This document shows positions 35,156 through 44,414 of a DNA stretch of 64,000 nucleotides, in pieces. Numbering within the stretch: the first letter of the stretch is position 1; every line of letters starts with the position of its first letter. Position numbers and translations under genes: made by a program. Origin of the DNA: Actinoplanes xinjiangensis (lineage in GTDB: Bacteria > Actinomycetota > Actinomycetes > Mycobacteriales > Micromonosporaceae); contig NZ_QGGR01000005.1 of assembly GCF_003148685.1 (NCBI RefSeq), positions 186,001 through 250,000 of the forward strand. Reading direction: 5' to 3'. Under the pieces are notes generated by a model. That model made no database searches. It was given only the letters and a program-made list of their open reading frames with translations, and was not told where the DNA came from.

Positions 35156-36649
35156 ATGGAGACCGTTCCGGCGGTGGTGGCGCACGCGGCCCGCGAGTTC
35201 GGCAGAGAACCCGCGCTCGTCGATCCGTATCGGCGCCGGTGGAACTTCGCCGAACTGCACGACGAGACCCGGGCCGTGTCCCGTGCGCTCATCGCATCCG
35301 GCATCGAACCCGGGGACCGCGTCGCACTCTGGGCACCGAACAGCGCCCGCTGGGTGCTCGCCGCGCTCGGCATCCTCGGCGCGGGCGCCACGCTGGTGCC
35401 GATCAACACCCGGTTCACCGGCCCGGAAGCCGCCGACGTCCTGACCCGCAGCAACGCCGCGGGCCTGATCGTCACCGGGCCGTTCCTCGGCACCGACCGC
35501 CTGGCGTCACTGCCGCCGTCCGCGCTGCCGCCGTTCGTGCTGCCGCTGCCGCACTGGGACGCCTTCCTCGACCGGGCCGGCGAGGTCCCCGCCACAACCG
35601 CTGCGGAAAGAGCCGCGGCGGTACGCCCGGACGACCTCAGTGACATCCTCTTCACCTCCGGCACCACCGGGACCAGCAAAGGCGTGATGAGCGCACACCG
35701 GCAGTCGCTGGGCGTGGCCCGCGCCTGGGCGGAGATCGGTGGTGTCGGCGTCCGCGACCGCTACCTGGTGATCAACCCGTTCTTCCACAGCTTCGGGCTC
35801 AAGGCCGGGCTGCTCGCCTGCCTGACCAGCGGGGCGACCATCGTGCCGCAGGCCGTGTTCGACGTGCCCCGCACACTCCAGCTGATCGACCACGAGCACA
35901 TCACCGTGCTGCCCGGCCCACCGACCCTCTACATCGGGCTGCTCGACCATCCGGCGCGGATCGGCAGGTCCCAGGGATCACTGCGCCTGGCCGTCACCGG
36001 AGCCGCGACCGTGCCGCCCGCGCTGATCGACCGGATCCGGGACGAGCTGGGGGTCACGACCGTGCTGACCGCGTACGGGCTGACCGAGGCCGTGGTCGCG
36101 ACCATGTGCCGGCCCGGTGACGACACCCGGACCGTGGCCGCCACCTGCGGGCGCCCGGCCGCCGGATTCGAGGTGCGGATCGCCGACTCCGACGGTGAAG
36201 TGCTGCTGCGCGGGCCGAACGTGATGCTCGGCTACCTCGACGACCCGGCTGCCACCGCCGCGGCCGTCGACCCGGACGGCTGGCTGCACACCGGTGACGT
36301 CGGACGGCTCGACGACCACGGGAACCTGATGATCACCGACCGGCTCAAGGACATGTACATCTGCGGCGGCTTCAACGTCTACCCGGCCGAGGTGGAACGG
36401 GTGCTCGCCGGACTGCCCGGGGTCGCCGAGGCGGCCGTCGTCGGGGTACCGGACGAGCGGCTCGGCGAGGTCGGGCGGGCGTACCTGGTGACCCGGCCCG
36501 GGCACGAGCTGGACCCGGGCGCGGTGATCGCCTGGTGCCGGGAACGGCTCGCCGGATACAAGGCACCCCGCACCGTCGCGATCCGGGCCGAACTGCCGCA
36601 CAACGCCAGCGGCAAGGTCCTCAAATACCTGCTGCGGGAGGGTGCATGA
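35156..36649 (+). CDS. fadD3: HIP-CoA ligase FadD3
   Basis: A 497-residue acyl-CoA ligase activating HIP, the C/D-ring propionate, with ATP and CoA; it is the entry step of the KstR2 branch. The AMP-binding motif LFTSGTTGTSKGVM lies near residues 165-178, TGDVGRLDDHG near 380 and the lid segment DMYICGGFNVYPAEVERV near 400. The ATG at 35156 follows AAAGGGGAGG. The stop overlaps the next ATG (ATGA), starting a five-gene coupled operon: fadD3, hydratase, fadE31, fadE32, fadE33. Confidence 0.93.
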   Translation: METVPAVVAHAAREFGREPALVDPYRRRWNFAELHDETRAVSRALIASGIEPGDRVALWAPNSARWVLAALGILGAGATLVPINTRFTGPEAADVLTRSNAAGLIVTGPFLGTDRLASLPPSALPPFVLPLPHWDAFLDRAGEVPATTAAERAAAVRPDDLSDILFTSGTTGTSKGVMSAHRQSLGVARAWAEIGGVGVRDRYLVINPFFHSFGLKAGLLACLTSGATIVPQAVFDVPRTLQLIDHEHITVLPGPPTLYIGLLDHPARIGRSQGSLRLAVTGAATVPPALIDRIRDELGVTTVLTAYGLTEAVVATMCRPGDDTRTVAATCGRPAAGFEVRIADSDGEVLLRGPNVMLGYLDDPAATAAAVDPDGWLHTGDVGRLDDHGNLMITDRLKDMYICGGFNVYPAEVERVLAGLPGVAEAAVVGVPDERLGEVGRAYLVTRPGHELDPGAVIAWCRERLAGYKAPRTVAIRAELPHNASGKVLKYLLREGA

Positions 36650-37485
36650 GCGACGACGTCGTGCTCTACGAACGGCGCGGGCCGGTCGCGATCATCACCA
36701 TGAACCGGCCCCGCTACCGCAACGCCCAGAACTCGGCCATGACGTACGCCCTCGACAGCGCCTTCACCCGGGCCGTCGACGACGACGAGGTGGCCGTCAT
36801 CGTGCTCGCCGGAGCCGGGGAGCACTTCTCCGCCGGGCACGACATCGGCACACCGGAACGCGACGCCGACACGTCGTTCCCGCGGCGGGCGGTCACCTGG
36901 TGGGACCACACGTCCAAGGCCGGAGCCGACCGGCGGTACGCCCGGGAGACCGAGGTCTACCTCGGCATGTGCCGGCGCTGGCGGGACATCCCGAAACCGG
37001 CCGTCGCCATGGTGCAGGGCGCCTGCGTGGCCGGTGGGCTGATGCTCGCGTGGGTGTGCGACCTGATCGTCGCCGCCGAGGACGCGTTCTTCGCCGACCC
37101 GGTGCTGCGGATGGGGATCCCCGGCGTCGAATACTTCGCCCACCCCTGGATGCTGGGGCCGCGGTTCGCACGGGAGGTGCTGTTCACCGGCGACCGGTTC
37201 GGGGCGCGCCGGGCGTACGAGATCGGCATGGTCAACCGGATCGTGCCGCGCGCCGCGCTGGAGACCGAGACCCTCGCGCTGGCCGCGCGGATCGCCGGGA
37301 TGCCGCCGTTCGGGCTGGCGCTCGCCAAACGGGCGGTCAACCTGTGCGAGGACCAGATGGGCATGCGCGCCGGGATGGACGGCGTGTTCGGGCTGCATCA
37401 CGTGGCGCACTCGCACAACGCCGAGGTCAGCGCGGACCCGCTGGGCGGGCTCGACGCGCACGCCATGAAGAGGGCCGCCGAATGA
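36646..37485 (+). CDS. Enoyl-CoA hydratase in the C/D-ring operon
   Basis: A 279-residue crotonase. MNRPRYRNAQNSAM, FSAGHDIGTPERD near residues 62-74 and VQGACVAGGLMLAWVCDLIV near 122-141 form the CoA-binding and oxyanion-hole elements. It should hydrate the enoyl-CoA made by FadE30-type dehydrogenases. It resembles EchA13-like hydratases and not EchA20, the ring-D hydrolase, which I do not see here. Its start and stop overlap fadD3 and fadE31 by a few bases. Confidence 0.85.
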   Translation: MSDDVVLYERRGPVAIITMNRPRYRNAQNSAMTYALDSAFTRAVDDDEVAVIVLAGAGEHFSAGHDIGTPERDADTSFPRRAVTWWDHTSKAGADRRYARETEVYLGMCRRWRDIPKPAVAMVQGACVAGGLMLAWVCDLIVAAEDAFFADPVLRMGIPGVEYFAHPWMLGPRFAREVLFTGDRFGARRAYEIGMVNRIVPRAALETETLALAARIAGMPPFGLALAKRAVNLCEDQMGMRAGMDGVFGLHHVAHSHNAEVSADPLGGLDAHAMKRAAE

Positions 37486-38771
37486 ACCTCGACCTGGACC
37501 CGCCGGCGGCCGCGTTCCGGGACACCGTGCGGGAGTGGCTGGCCGCCAACGTTCCGGCCACCGCGCTGCCCGCCCCGGACACCCCGGCCGGAAGCGCCGC
37601 GCACCGGGAGTGGGAGGCACGCCTCGCCGGCGCCGGACTCGCGGCCGTGTCGTGGCCCGTCGAATACGGCGGGCGGGCCGCCCCGCCGCTGCACGCGCTG
37701 CTGTTCGACGAGGAGTACTTCGCGGCCGGAGCACCCGTGCGGATCGGGCAGAACGGGCTGTTCCTGCTGGCACCGACACTGCTCGCACACGGCACGGCGG
37801 AACAGTGCGCGCGGATCCTGCCGCCGATGGCCCGCGGTGAGCAGGTGTGGGCACAGGCCTGGTCGGAACCGTCCGCCGGAAGCGACCTGGCGGCCATCCG
37901 GTCCCGTGCCCGGCCCGTCGACGGTGGATGGCTGCTGTCCGGCCAGAAGACGTGGAGTTCCCGGGCCGTCGTCGCCGACCGGGCGTTCGGGCTGTTCCGC
38001 AGCTCCGCCGGGGAACGCCACCGCGGGCTCACCTACCTCATGTTCGACCTGCGGGCACCCGGGGTGACCGTGCGGCCGATCGAACAGCTGGACGGGACAG
38101 CCGGGTTCGCGGAGATCTTCCTCGACGACGTGTTCGTGCCCGATGCCGACGTGATCGGCGTGCCCGGTGACGGGTGGCGGGTCGCGATGAGTACGGCGGG
38201 GCACGAACGCGGGCTCACGCTGCGCGGACCGGGCCGGTTCACGGCGGCGGCGTCGCGCCTGGTCGCCCTCGCCGCTCCTGTCCCCGGGCCGGATTCCGCC
38301 GACGGTGCCGCTACCGCCGGCGGCGCTGCTCTTCCCGGCGGTGCCGCTCTTCCCCGCGGTGCCGATCTTTCCGGCGGTGCCATTCTTTCCGGCGGTGCCG
38401 CTGCTGCCGGCGGCGCTGCTCCTCCCGGCGGTGCCGATCTTTCCGGCGGTGCCGATCTTTCCGGCGGTGACGATCTTTCCGGCGCGCTCGGCGGGCGGGT
38501 GGTGGACGCCTGGATCGGGGCGCGGGCCTATCGGATGCAGGCGTATGCGTCGCTCGATGAACCGGTCGCGCCGAGCGCCACCAAACTGTTCTGGTCGTCG
38601 CTGGACGTCGCCCTGCACGAGACCGCGCTCGACCTGCTCGGCCCCTATGCGGAGATCGACTCCGGCTGGACCGGAGCCTATCTGTTCTCGCTCGCCGGGC
38701 CGATCTACGCCGGGACCAACGAGATCCAGCGGGACATCCTCGCCCAGCGCGAACTCGGGCTGCCCCGATGA
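37482..38771 (+). CDS. fadE31: Acyl-CoA dehydrogenase FadE31 with hexapeptide insertion
   Basis: A 429-residue ACAD subunit, usually about 370-380 residues, expected to pair with FadE32/FadE33 in C/D-ring beta-oxidation. The signature QAWSEPSAGSDLAAI lies near residues 125-139, and the C-terminal YAGTNEIQRDILAQRELGL is intact. Between the middle and C-terminal domains, residues 274-333 are ten GGAxxx hexapeptides encoded by an 18-bp repeat. They keep the frame and lie where the helical domain begins, probably as a surface loop. The ATG at 37482 overlaps the hydratase stop; the stop overlaps fadE32. Confidence 0.88.
   Translation: MNLDLDPPAAAFRDTVREWLAANVPATALPAPDTPAGSAAHREWEARLAGAGLAAVSWPVEYGGRAAPPLHALLFDEEYFAAGAPVRIGQNGLFLLAPTLLAHGTAEQCARILPPMARGEQVWAQAWSEPSAGSDLAAIRSRARPVDGGWLLSGQKTWSSRAVVADRAFGLFRSSAGERHRGLTYLMFDLRAPGVTVRPIEQLDGTAGFAEIFLDDVFVPDADVIGVPGDGWRVAMSTAGHERGLTLRGPGRFTAAASRLVALAAPVPGPDSADGAATAGGAALPGGAALPRGADLSGGAILSGGAAAAGGAAPPGGADLSGGADLSGGDDLSGALGGRVVDAWIGARAYRMQAYASLDEPVAPSATKLFWSSLDVALHETALDLLGPYAEIDSGWTGAYLFSLAGPIYAGTNEIQRDILAQRELGLPR
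38301..38480. repeat. Ten 18-bp tandem repeats inside fadE31
   Basis: The unit is close to GGCGGTGCCGATCTTTCC, encoding GGADLS-like hexapeptides from DGAATA to GGDDLS. The last three units are almost identical, showing recent expansion. Confidence 0.92.
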
Positions 38772-40111
38772 GGCTCGCGCCGTCGGAGGAGCAGCGGCGG
38801 TTCGCGGACGTCCTCGACATGCTCCTGACCAGGGCCGACCCGGCGGCGGTGTCGGCGGCCTGGGCCGCGGGCGACATCACGCCGGGGCGGCGGCTGTGGG
38901 CGGCACTCGCGGACGCCGGGGTGACCGGGCTCCTCGTGCCGGAACGGTTCGGCGGACTCGGCGCCGGAACCGACGACCTGGTGGTGGCATGTGAGGTGCT
39001 CGGGCGGCACGCCGTTCCCGGGCCGGTCGCCGAGTCCGTCGCGGCAGTGCCCACCCTCCTCGTCTCCGGGCGGTGGCTGCCGGAACTCGCCTCCGGCCGG
39101 ATCCTCGCCTCGATGGCGGCGCCACCCCTGCTGCCGTTCGCCGCCGACGGCGACGTCGCGGACCTTCTCCTGATCATCGACACCCCCGCGGTACGGACGG
39201 GTAGCCCCGGAGCCGTACACCACTCCCTGGACGCGGTCCGGCGTCTCGCGGACGTCATACCGGGCGAGATCGTGGAGACCGGCGCCCCGATTCAGCGGGC
39301 CCTCGATCTGGGGACATTGGCCTGCGCCGCCCAGTTGCTCGGTGCCGGGCACACCCTGCTCTCGATGGCCGTCGAGCACGCGAAGACCCGCACCCAGTTC
39401 GGCCGCCCGATCGGCGCGTTCCAGGCGGTGCGGCACCAGTTGGCGGACGTTGCGGTAGCGCTTGCCTTCGCCCGCCCGCTCCTCTACGCGGCCGCCGTCG
39501 CCCTCGCCGACCCCGCGCCCGGCGCTACCACCCCGGCCCACACCGGGCCACCCCATCCTGCGGCCGGGCCGACCCGGGACCTCTCCCGGGCAGCGGGGAT
39601 GAGCCACGCGGGGCGGGACGTGTCGGCGGCGAAGGTGGCCTGTGGGGAGGCGGCTCTGCTCGCGGCGCGGACGGCGTTGCAGGTGCACGGCGCGATCGGC
39701 TACACGCGTGAGCACGGGCTCGGCCGCTATCTGACCCGGGTGCGGGCTCTGCATCTGTCCTGGGGCACCCCCGACTGGCACCGCCGGCGGATCCTCACCG
39801 AACTCACCGGCACGGCCGTCGAAGATCCGGCTGGCCTCCACCGCTGTCTCAACGGCGTTGAGACAGCGGTGAGAGCCAGCCGGGAACTTGCCGGGACCGG
39901 GACGGGGCCGGTGTGGACGGTGGGCGGGACAGCCGGTGACCCGACGCCTCAGCCCGAAAGTCGCCTCTCGGTCCGGCACGGTGACCCGACGCCTCAGCCC
40001 GAAAGTCGCCTCTCGGTCCGGCACCGGGAGGACGCCGCGGTGTGGCCACGCGACGGGCGGGGTGCGGTCGGGCCGGGTGTGGGCCGTACCGGAGAGAAAG
40101 GGTTCGAATGA
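38768..40111 (+). CDS. fadE32: Acyl-CoA dehydrogenase FadE32 with repeat-derived C-terminal tail
   Basis: A 447-residue ACAD-fold subunit; family members end near residue 345, at HRRRILTEL here. TQFGRPIGAFQAVRHQ near residues 208-223 and LQVHGAIGYTREHG are family-typical. Such short subunits form heteromeric complexes with FadE31, which usually supplies the catalytic base. The remaining ~100 residues come from a 53-bp palindromic element (39829-39881) and two 45-bp repeats (39935-40024), apparently inserted before the original stop without breaking the frame. Its stop overlaps fadE33 (ATGA). Whether the tail is tolerated or trimmed is unknown. Confidence 0.86.
   Translation: MRLAPSEEQRRFADVLDMLLTRADPAAVSAAWAAGDITPGRRLWAALADAGVTGLLVPERFGGLGAGTDDLVVACEVLGRHAVPGPVAESVAAVPTLLVSGRWLPELASGRILASMAAPPLLPFAADGDVADLLLIIDTPAVRTGSPGAVHHSLDAVRRLADVIPGEIVETGAPIQRALDLGTLACAAQLLGAGHTLLSMAVEHAKTRTQFGRPIGAFQAVRHQLADVAVALAFARPLLYAAAVALADPAPGATTPAHTGPPHPAAGPTRDLSRAAGMSHAGRDVSAAKVACGEAALLAARTALQVHGAIGYTREHGLGRYLTRVRALHLSWGTPDWHRRRILTELTGTAVEDPAGLHRCLNGVETAVRASRELAGTGTGPVWTVGGTAGDPTPQPESRLSVRHGDPTPQPESRLSVRHREDAAVWPRDGRGAVGPGVGRTGEKGFE
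39829..39881. repeat. 53-bp palindromic element in the fadE32 3' end
   Basis: GGCTGGCCTCCACCGCTGTC... pairs with ...GACAGCGGTGAGAGCCAGCC. It opens at 39829 and closes at 39881, the same 53-bp span as the other copies. Translated, it reads GLHRCLNGVETAVRAS. Confidence 0.9.
39935..40024. repeat. Two 45-bp direct repeats in the fadE32 tail
   Basis: Identical 45-bp copies start at 39935 and 39980 and encode two copies of GDPTPQPESRLSVRH. The length keeps the frame. Confidence 0.92.
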
Positions 40112-41058
40112 TGTTCGAGGAGCGTGCGGCTCTGCGGGCGGCGGTGCGTGGGCTGCTCGACGGGCAGATCGCCGCGGGTGGCATGTGGGCGCGATTGTGC
40201 AAGGAGATCGGCGTCGCGGGCCTCACCGTGCCGGAGGAGTACGGCGGTTCCGGCGCGACACTCGGTGAGGCGGCCGTCGTGCTCGAGGAACTCGGCCGGG
40301 TGCTGAGCCCGGCGCCGATGCTCGGGACCGTCCTGGCCGTGCACGCGCTGCTCGGATCGGACGATGCGGACGCCCGTGCCCGGCTGCTGCCGGCGATCTG
40401 CGCGGGCGAGCGGACCGTGACCGTCGCCTGGCAGGAGTCCGGCGGCGTGTTCCGGGACGTGTTCGCGGCGGACACCGTCCTCCTCGTGCGCGACGGTGCT
40501 CTCCATGAGATCGACACCGGCATCGAGATCACCGCGTCCCTGGATCTGACCCGGCAGGTGGGGCCCCTGCGGTGGGACGGGGTTCCGGGACGGCGGCTGA
40601 CCGGACCGGTTCCGCCGCTGCGCGACCTCGCCTGCGCCGCCCTCGCCGCCGAGCAACTCGGCACGGCCGAGCGGGCCCTCGAACTGACCGTCATCTACGT
40701 TCAGCAGCGGCATCAGTTCGGGCGGCCGATCGGCTCGTTCCAGGTGCTGCAACATCGGCTCGCCGAGGCGTACGTGCGGGTCCAGGCCGCCCGCTCCGCC
40801 GCCGAAGCGGCCGTGCAGGCCGTCGCCGACGGCACACCTGCCGCCCCGCTGCTCGCCGCCGCGGCGAAGGTGACCTGCTCGGAGACAGTGCGGGCGGTCG
40901 CCGCCGAGATGGTGCAGATGCACGGCGGCATCGCGATCACCTGGGAACACGACGCCCACCGGTACCTGCGGCGGGCGTGGGTGACGGCACAGATGTTCGG
41001 ATCACCCGAATCCCATGTCGCGCGGCTCACCCCCACACTGCTGTCCACTCCCCACTAA
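40108..41058 (+). CDS. fadE33: Acyl-CoA dehydrogenase FadE33
   Basis: A 316-residue ACAD-fold subunit of the short heteromeric type. VPEEYGGSGATLGEAAVVLE lies near residues 35-54, YVQQRHQFGRPIGSFQVLQH near 195-214 and EMVQMHGGIAITWEHD near 270. The order fadE31-32-33 copies Rv3562-Rv3564 and argues for heterotetramers acting on the last steroid rings. The ATG at 40108 overlaps the fadE32 stop; GAGAAAGGG lies upstream. Unlike its two neighbours it carries no repeat insertion. A kinase gene follows 9 nt downstream. Confidence 0.9.
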   Translation: MMFEERAALRAAVRGLLDGQIAAGGMWARLCKEIGVAGLTVPEEYGGSGATLGEAAVVLEELGRVLSPAPMLGTVLAVHALLGSDDADARARLLPAICAGERTVTVAWQESGGVFRDVFAADTVLLVRDGALHEIDTGIEITASLDLTRQVGPLRWDGVPGRRLTGPVPPLRDLACAALAAEQLGTAERALELTVIYVQQRHQFGRPIGSFQVLQHRLAEAYVRVQAARSAAEAAVQAVADGTPAAPLLAAAAKVTCSETVRAVAAEMVQMHGGIAITWEHDAHRYLRRAWVTAQMFGSPESHVARLTPTLLSTPH

Positions 41059-41067
41059 CATGATCCG

Positions 41068-43098
41068 GTGCTATCTCCGGGAGACGTGCTCAACGGCCGC
41101 TATCGTCTGACCCAGCGGATCGCGGCGGGCGGCATGGGCGAGGTGTGGCGCGGCGACGACCTGCTGCTGCACCGCGAGATCGCCGTGAAGGTGCTGCTCC
41201 CGGCACTGATGTCCGACTCGGAATTCATCACCCGCTTCCGTTCCGAGGCCCGGATGATGGCGGCGCTGCGCCACCCCGGGATCGTGCAGGTCTACGACTA
41301 CGGCGAGAACGCCCAGGTCGGCGCGCACCGGCTCGACTACCTGGTGATGGAGTTCATCGACGGCACCCCGCTGTCCCAGAAGATCCAGCAGGCCGGGCGG
41401 CTGTCCGCCGCCGACACGATGGCGGCGGTCGCGCAGATCGCCGACGCCCTCCAGGCCGCCCACGACGCCGGCATCATCCACCGCGACGTCAAACCCAGCA
41501 ACCTTCTGGTACGCCCGGCCGGCGCCATCGTCCTCGTCGACTTCGGAGTCGCCCGGTCCACCGGGGTCACCGGCATCACCAGCACCAACGTCGTTCTGGG
41601 CAGCGCGCACTACATGGCACCGGAGCAGGCGGAGGGCCGCCCGGTCACCGCCGCCACCGACATGTACGCGGTCGGCGCGGTCGCGTTCTGCTGCCTCACC
41701 GGACGGCCGCCGTATGTCGGGGACAACCCGCTCGCCGTCCTCGCCCAGCTGGTGCACGGGCAGCCGCCGGTCCTTCCGCCGGACGTGCCACCCGCCGTGG
41801 CGGCGGTGGTGCTGCGGGCGCTCGCCAAGGATCCGGCACGGCGGTTCCCCAGCGCTTCGGCGCTGGGGGAGGCGGCGCTCGGTGCGGCGGCCGCTGTTGC
41901 GCACGGGCACGGTTCTTCGGGGTCTTTCGGGCCGTCCGGGCACGGTCCTTCGGGGCCTGCCGGGCTGCACGGGCGCGGCGCTCCAAGGCCCGGGAACGCC
42001 CCGACAGGCGGGCACCCTGCCGGGGTCGCGGCCGCTGGCCGACCGGGATTCGCAGCGGGTGCTGCCTCCGTCGGAGGTCCCGGCACCGTGGGAAATTCCG
42101 CCGCCTCCGGAAGTTCCGGATCCTTCGGGAATACGGGCGCCGTCAGAGGCACTGGCGCCGTCGATAACGCAGGCGCCGCCGGAGGATCGGGCAACTTCGG
42201 GGGGTCCGGCGCCGTCGGGCGTGGGGTGGCCTCGGGTTCAGGCGCGTCTCCGCATGGGTTTGCAGCGGGTTCCGCCTCGGTCGGTGCGGGCGGATACGGG
42301 TCCGTGGGACGGCCGGTGACGGGCGGCGCGGCGGGGCACGGGCTCGCGGTGGAGTCCACGATGGGTGGCGCGACCGGGCAGGGGGCGGCGGCGACGGCTT
42401 CGGGGCGGCGGCGCAATGTGACTGTTGCGCTGGCGGCGGCCGCGGTGGTGGCTCTGCTGGCGGGTGTCGGGATCATCCTCGGCAATTGGTCGGACGAGAC
42501 CGACCCGGTGATCGAGGCGCAGGGCTCCGGTGTGCAGGGTGAGCAGCTTCAGGCGGGTTCCGGAAGCGGGAAACCGCGCGGCCAGGTCACCGGCCGCCCC
42601 GGAACGTCGAAGGCGACGCCGAAGGGCGGGGCCGGGAACTCCAAACCCGCCGGCGAGGTCCCCGTCACCGGGCCGGACGCCACCGGTCAGCCGGCTGTCA
42701 CCGAGACGAACGAACCGGACGACTCTGGCGATCCGACCACCACCGAGCCGGCGACGAACCCCCACGACGATCCGGTCGCCCTGTGCGGCAACGGTTACCA
42801 GGTGATCAACTCGAAGAAGTTCGAGACGTCCGCCGGGGTGCTGCGCGGCACGGTCTACCTGTTGTACCGGACTTCGGGCGGTAAGAACTGCGTGGTCACC
42901 ATCAAGGCCGACACCCTCGACGAGAAGACCTCGATGTCCGCCACGCTGGAGGTGCAGGGCAGCGCACCGTTGGCCGACTCGGGCAGCTTCCAGTATTACG
43001 CCGGCCCGGTGACCGCCACGGCCCCGAAGACGTGCGTCAGATGGGGCGGCGCGATCGGGGGCATGTCATACGAGAGTGACTGGTCCCACTGCACGTGA
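41068..43098 (+). CDS. PknB-type serine/threonine protein kinase
   Basis: A 676-residue membrane kinase. Residues 10-270 are the kinase domain: glycine loop IAAGGMGEVWRG, catalytic Lys in IAVKVLLP, catalytic loop HRDVKPSNLL near 138, DFGVAR and APEQAEGRP. A Gly/Ala/Ser/Pro-rich linker spans about residues 280-445. One membrane helix (VTVALAAAAVVALLAGVGII near 449-470) leads to an extracytoplasmic domain with Cys residues but no PASTA repeats. The GTG at 41068 is 9 nt after fadE33, so it may be read through from the steroid operon, although its ligand is unknown. Confidence 0.9.
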   Translation: MLSPGDVLNGRYRLTQRIAAGGMGEVWRGDDLLLHREIAVKVLLPALMSDSEFITRFRSEARMMAALRHPGIVQVYDYGENAQVGAHRLDYLVMEFIDGTPLSQKIQQAGRLSAADTMAAVAQIADALQAAHDAGIIHRDVKPSNLLVRPAGAIVLVDFGVARSTGVTGITSTNVVLGSAHYMAPEQAEGRPVTAATDMYAVGAVAFCCLTGRPPYVGDNPLAVLAQLVHGQPPVLPPDVPPAVAAVVLRALAKDPARRFPSASALGEAALGAAAAVAHGHGSSGSFGPSGHGPSGPAGLHGRGAPRPGNAPTGGHPAGVAAAGRPGFAAGAASVGGPGTVGNSAASGSSGSFGNTGAVRGTGAVDNAGAAGGSGNFGGSGAVGRGVASGSGASPHGFAAGSASVGAGGYGSVGRPVTGGAAGHGLAVESTMGGATGQGAAATASGRRRNVTVALAAAAVVALLAGVGIILGNWSDETDPVIEAQGSGVQGEQLQAGSGSGKPRGQVTGRPGTSKATPKGGAGNSKPAGEVPVTGPDATGQPAVTETNEPDDSGDPTTTEPATNPHDDPVALCGNGYQVINSKKFETSAGVLRGTVYLLYRTSGGKNCVVTIKADTLDEKTSMSATLEVQGSAPLADSGSFQYYAGPVTATAPKTCVRWGGAIGGMSYESDWSHCT

Positions 43099-43101
43099 GG
43101 G

Positions 43102-43683
43102 TCACATCCGCTCGATCTCGGTGAGGTCGATGTCGAGCGGGAACGGCGTCGGCAGTTGCACCCGGTCGCGGAAGATGCCGAGTGCCACGTAAGCCTTGGT
43201 CGCCGGGTCAAGCTCGTAGGCGTAGACGACCGGCTTGCCCTCGGCATTCTCCACCCGCCAGAAGCATGGAATGCCGGCCTCGGCGTAGAGCTGCGGCTTG
43301 CGCACCCGGTCACGGATCTCGGACTCAGGCGACACGACCTCGATCGCGAGGACGACCGCGTCGGCCGGATACCAGCTCGCATCGTCGTCGATCTCCGCGT
43401 TCGCGTGGATCACGATCAGATCGGGTTCCGGCCGCTGTTTCGGACTCAGAACGACTGACATCTCACGGCTGACCAGAAATCGGTCCCGTGGCGCACAGCC
43501 GGACAGGGCATTCTCGAGCAGGCGTAACGCCTTCATGTGAAAACGCTTCTGCGGGCTCACGAGGATAAGGCTCCCGTCGATGAGCTCGGCATGCGACGGG
43601 AGATCAGGGATCTGATCGAGGTCATCGGCGGTGAACCCTTCCGCTGGCGGCCGGTGCCACTGAAACGCTGACTCGGCGCTCAC
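43102..43683 (-). CDS. Uma2 family (DUF820) putative nuclease
   Basis: A 193-residue PD-(D/E)XK-fold protein of the Uma2 family, common in Actinobacteria and cyanobacteria, with uncertain function. ELIDGSLILVSP, EPDLIVIH and AVVLAIEVVSPESEIRDRVRK supply the D...ExV-like core, with the Lys in RKPQLYAEAG. The GTG at 43683 is chosen because GGAGG lies 8 nt upstream (43691-43695); the open frame to 43731 lacks one. It is convergent with the kinase gene (3-nt gap) and unrelated to steroid genes; it may be a recent arrival. Confidence 0.8.
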   Translation of the reverse strand: MSAESAFQWHRPPAEGFTADDLDQIPDLPSHAELIDGSLILVSPQKRFHMKALRLLENALSGCAPRDRFLVSREMSVVLSPKQRPEPDLIVIHANAEIDDDASWYPADAVVLAIEVVSPESEIRDRVRKPQLYAEAGIPCFWRVENAEGKPVVYAYELDPATKAYVALGIFRDRVQLPTPFPLDIDLTEIERM

Positions 43684-43841
43684 GGACCGACCTCCTCTGC
43701 GGATGAATGCTCGTTCCCGCAGCTTACCCATGCGGATACCTCCTCAGCGGCAATCGACCCGACGGGCCTTGCGGACGACTATAGTCGCTGGGTAAGTAGC
43801 AGACAAGCTAGATGTCATGCGACGGGGTGCGCGATGGCCGT

Positions 43842-44414
43842 TCAGATCCAGTCGGTGTGGCGTGGCCAGGACAGGAGGGTGTCGACGACCTCGGGTGGCT
43901 CGTACGGTGAGGTCGGTGTGGTCGTGGTGTAGCGGCTGCGGTGAAAGAGCAGCGGTGTGACGTCACGGCACGGCCCGAGGGTGGTGACCCGCCCGGTGAC
44001 GATCGCGTGATCGCCGCCCGGGTGCACCGCCTCCAGACGGCAGTCGGCCCAGGTCAGGGCGCCGGTCAGAATGGGCGCGCCGGAGGGTGCGGGCGTCCAG
44101 TCGAGGGCGGCGAACCGGTCGGCGCCGCGGGTGCCGAAGAGCCGGGAGACGTCCCGCTGGTCGGAGGCGAGGATGTTGACGCAGAACGTTCCGGTGGCCC
44201 GGATCCGGCGCCAGGTGCCCGAGCCGTTCTGCGGGCAGAAGAGCACCAGTGGCGGGTCGAGGGAGAGCGGCGCGAACGCCTGGCAGGCGAACCCGGCGGG
44301 CCCGTCGGTGTCGGCCGTGGTGATGACGGTGACCCCGGTTCCGAAGTGCCCGAGGACTCTCCGGAACCGGCTGCTGTCTGGTGCGGACACCGGTACGGAC
44401 GGGTGGGTGGTCAA
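43842..44414 (-). CDS. hsaB: Flavin reductase HsaB
   Basis: A 190-residue flavin:NAD(P)H reductase that supplies reduced FMN to the HsaA oxygenase. FGTGVTVITTADTDGPAGFACQAF near residues 19-42 and PLVLFCPQNGSGTWRRIRATGTFCVNIL are characteristic. The start is set as TTG at 44414, overlapping the hsaC stop (TTGA); GTG codons at 44396 or 44390 are also possible. It is the last gene of hsaA-hsaD-hsaC-hsaB, the same order as Rv3570c-Rv3567c. 43684-43841 shows no gene. Confidence 0.9.
   Translation of the reverse strand: MTTHPSVPVSAPDSSRFRRVLGHFGTGVTVITTADTDGPAGFACQAFAPLSLDPPLVLFCPQNGSGTWRRIRATGTFCVNILASDQRDVSRLFGTRGADRFAALDWTPAPSGAPILTGALTWADCRLEAVHPGGDHAIVTGRVTTLGPCRDVTPLLFHRSRYTTTTPTSPYEPPEVVDTLLSWPRHTDWI

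Noticed and set aside
43777-43786. GACTATAGTC palindrome downstream of hsaB
   Set aside because: It is only 10 bp, has no regulator or clear promoter context and could be chance.
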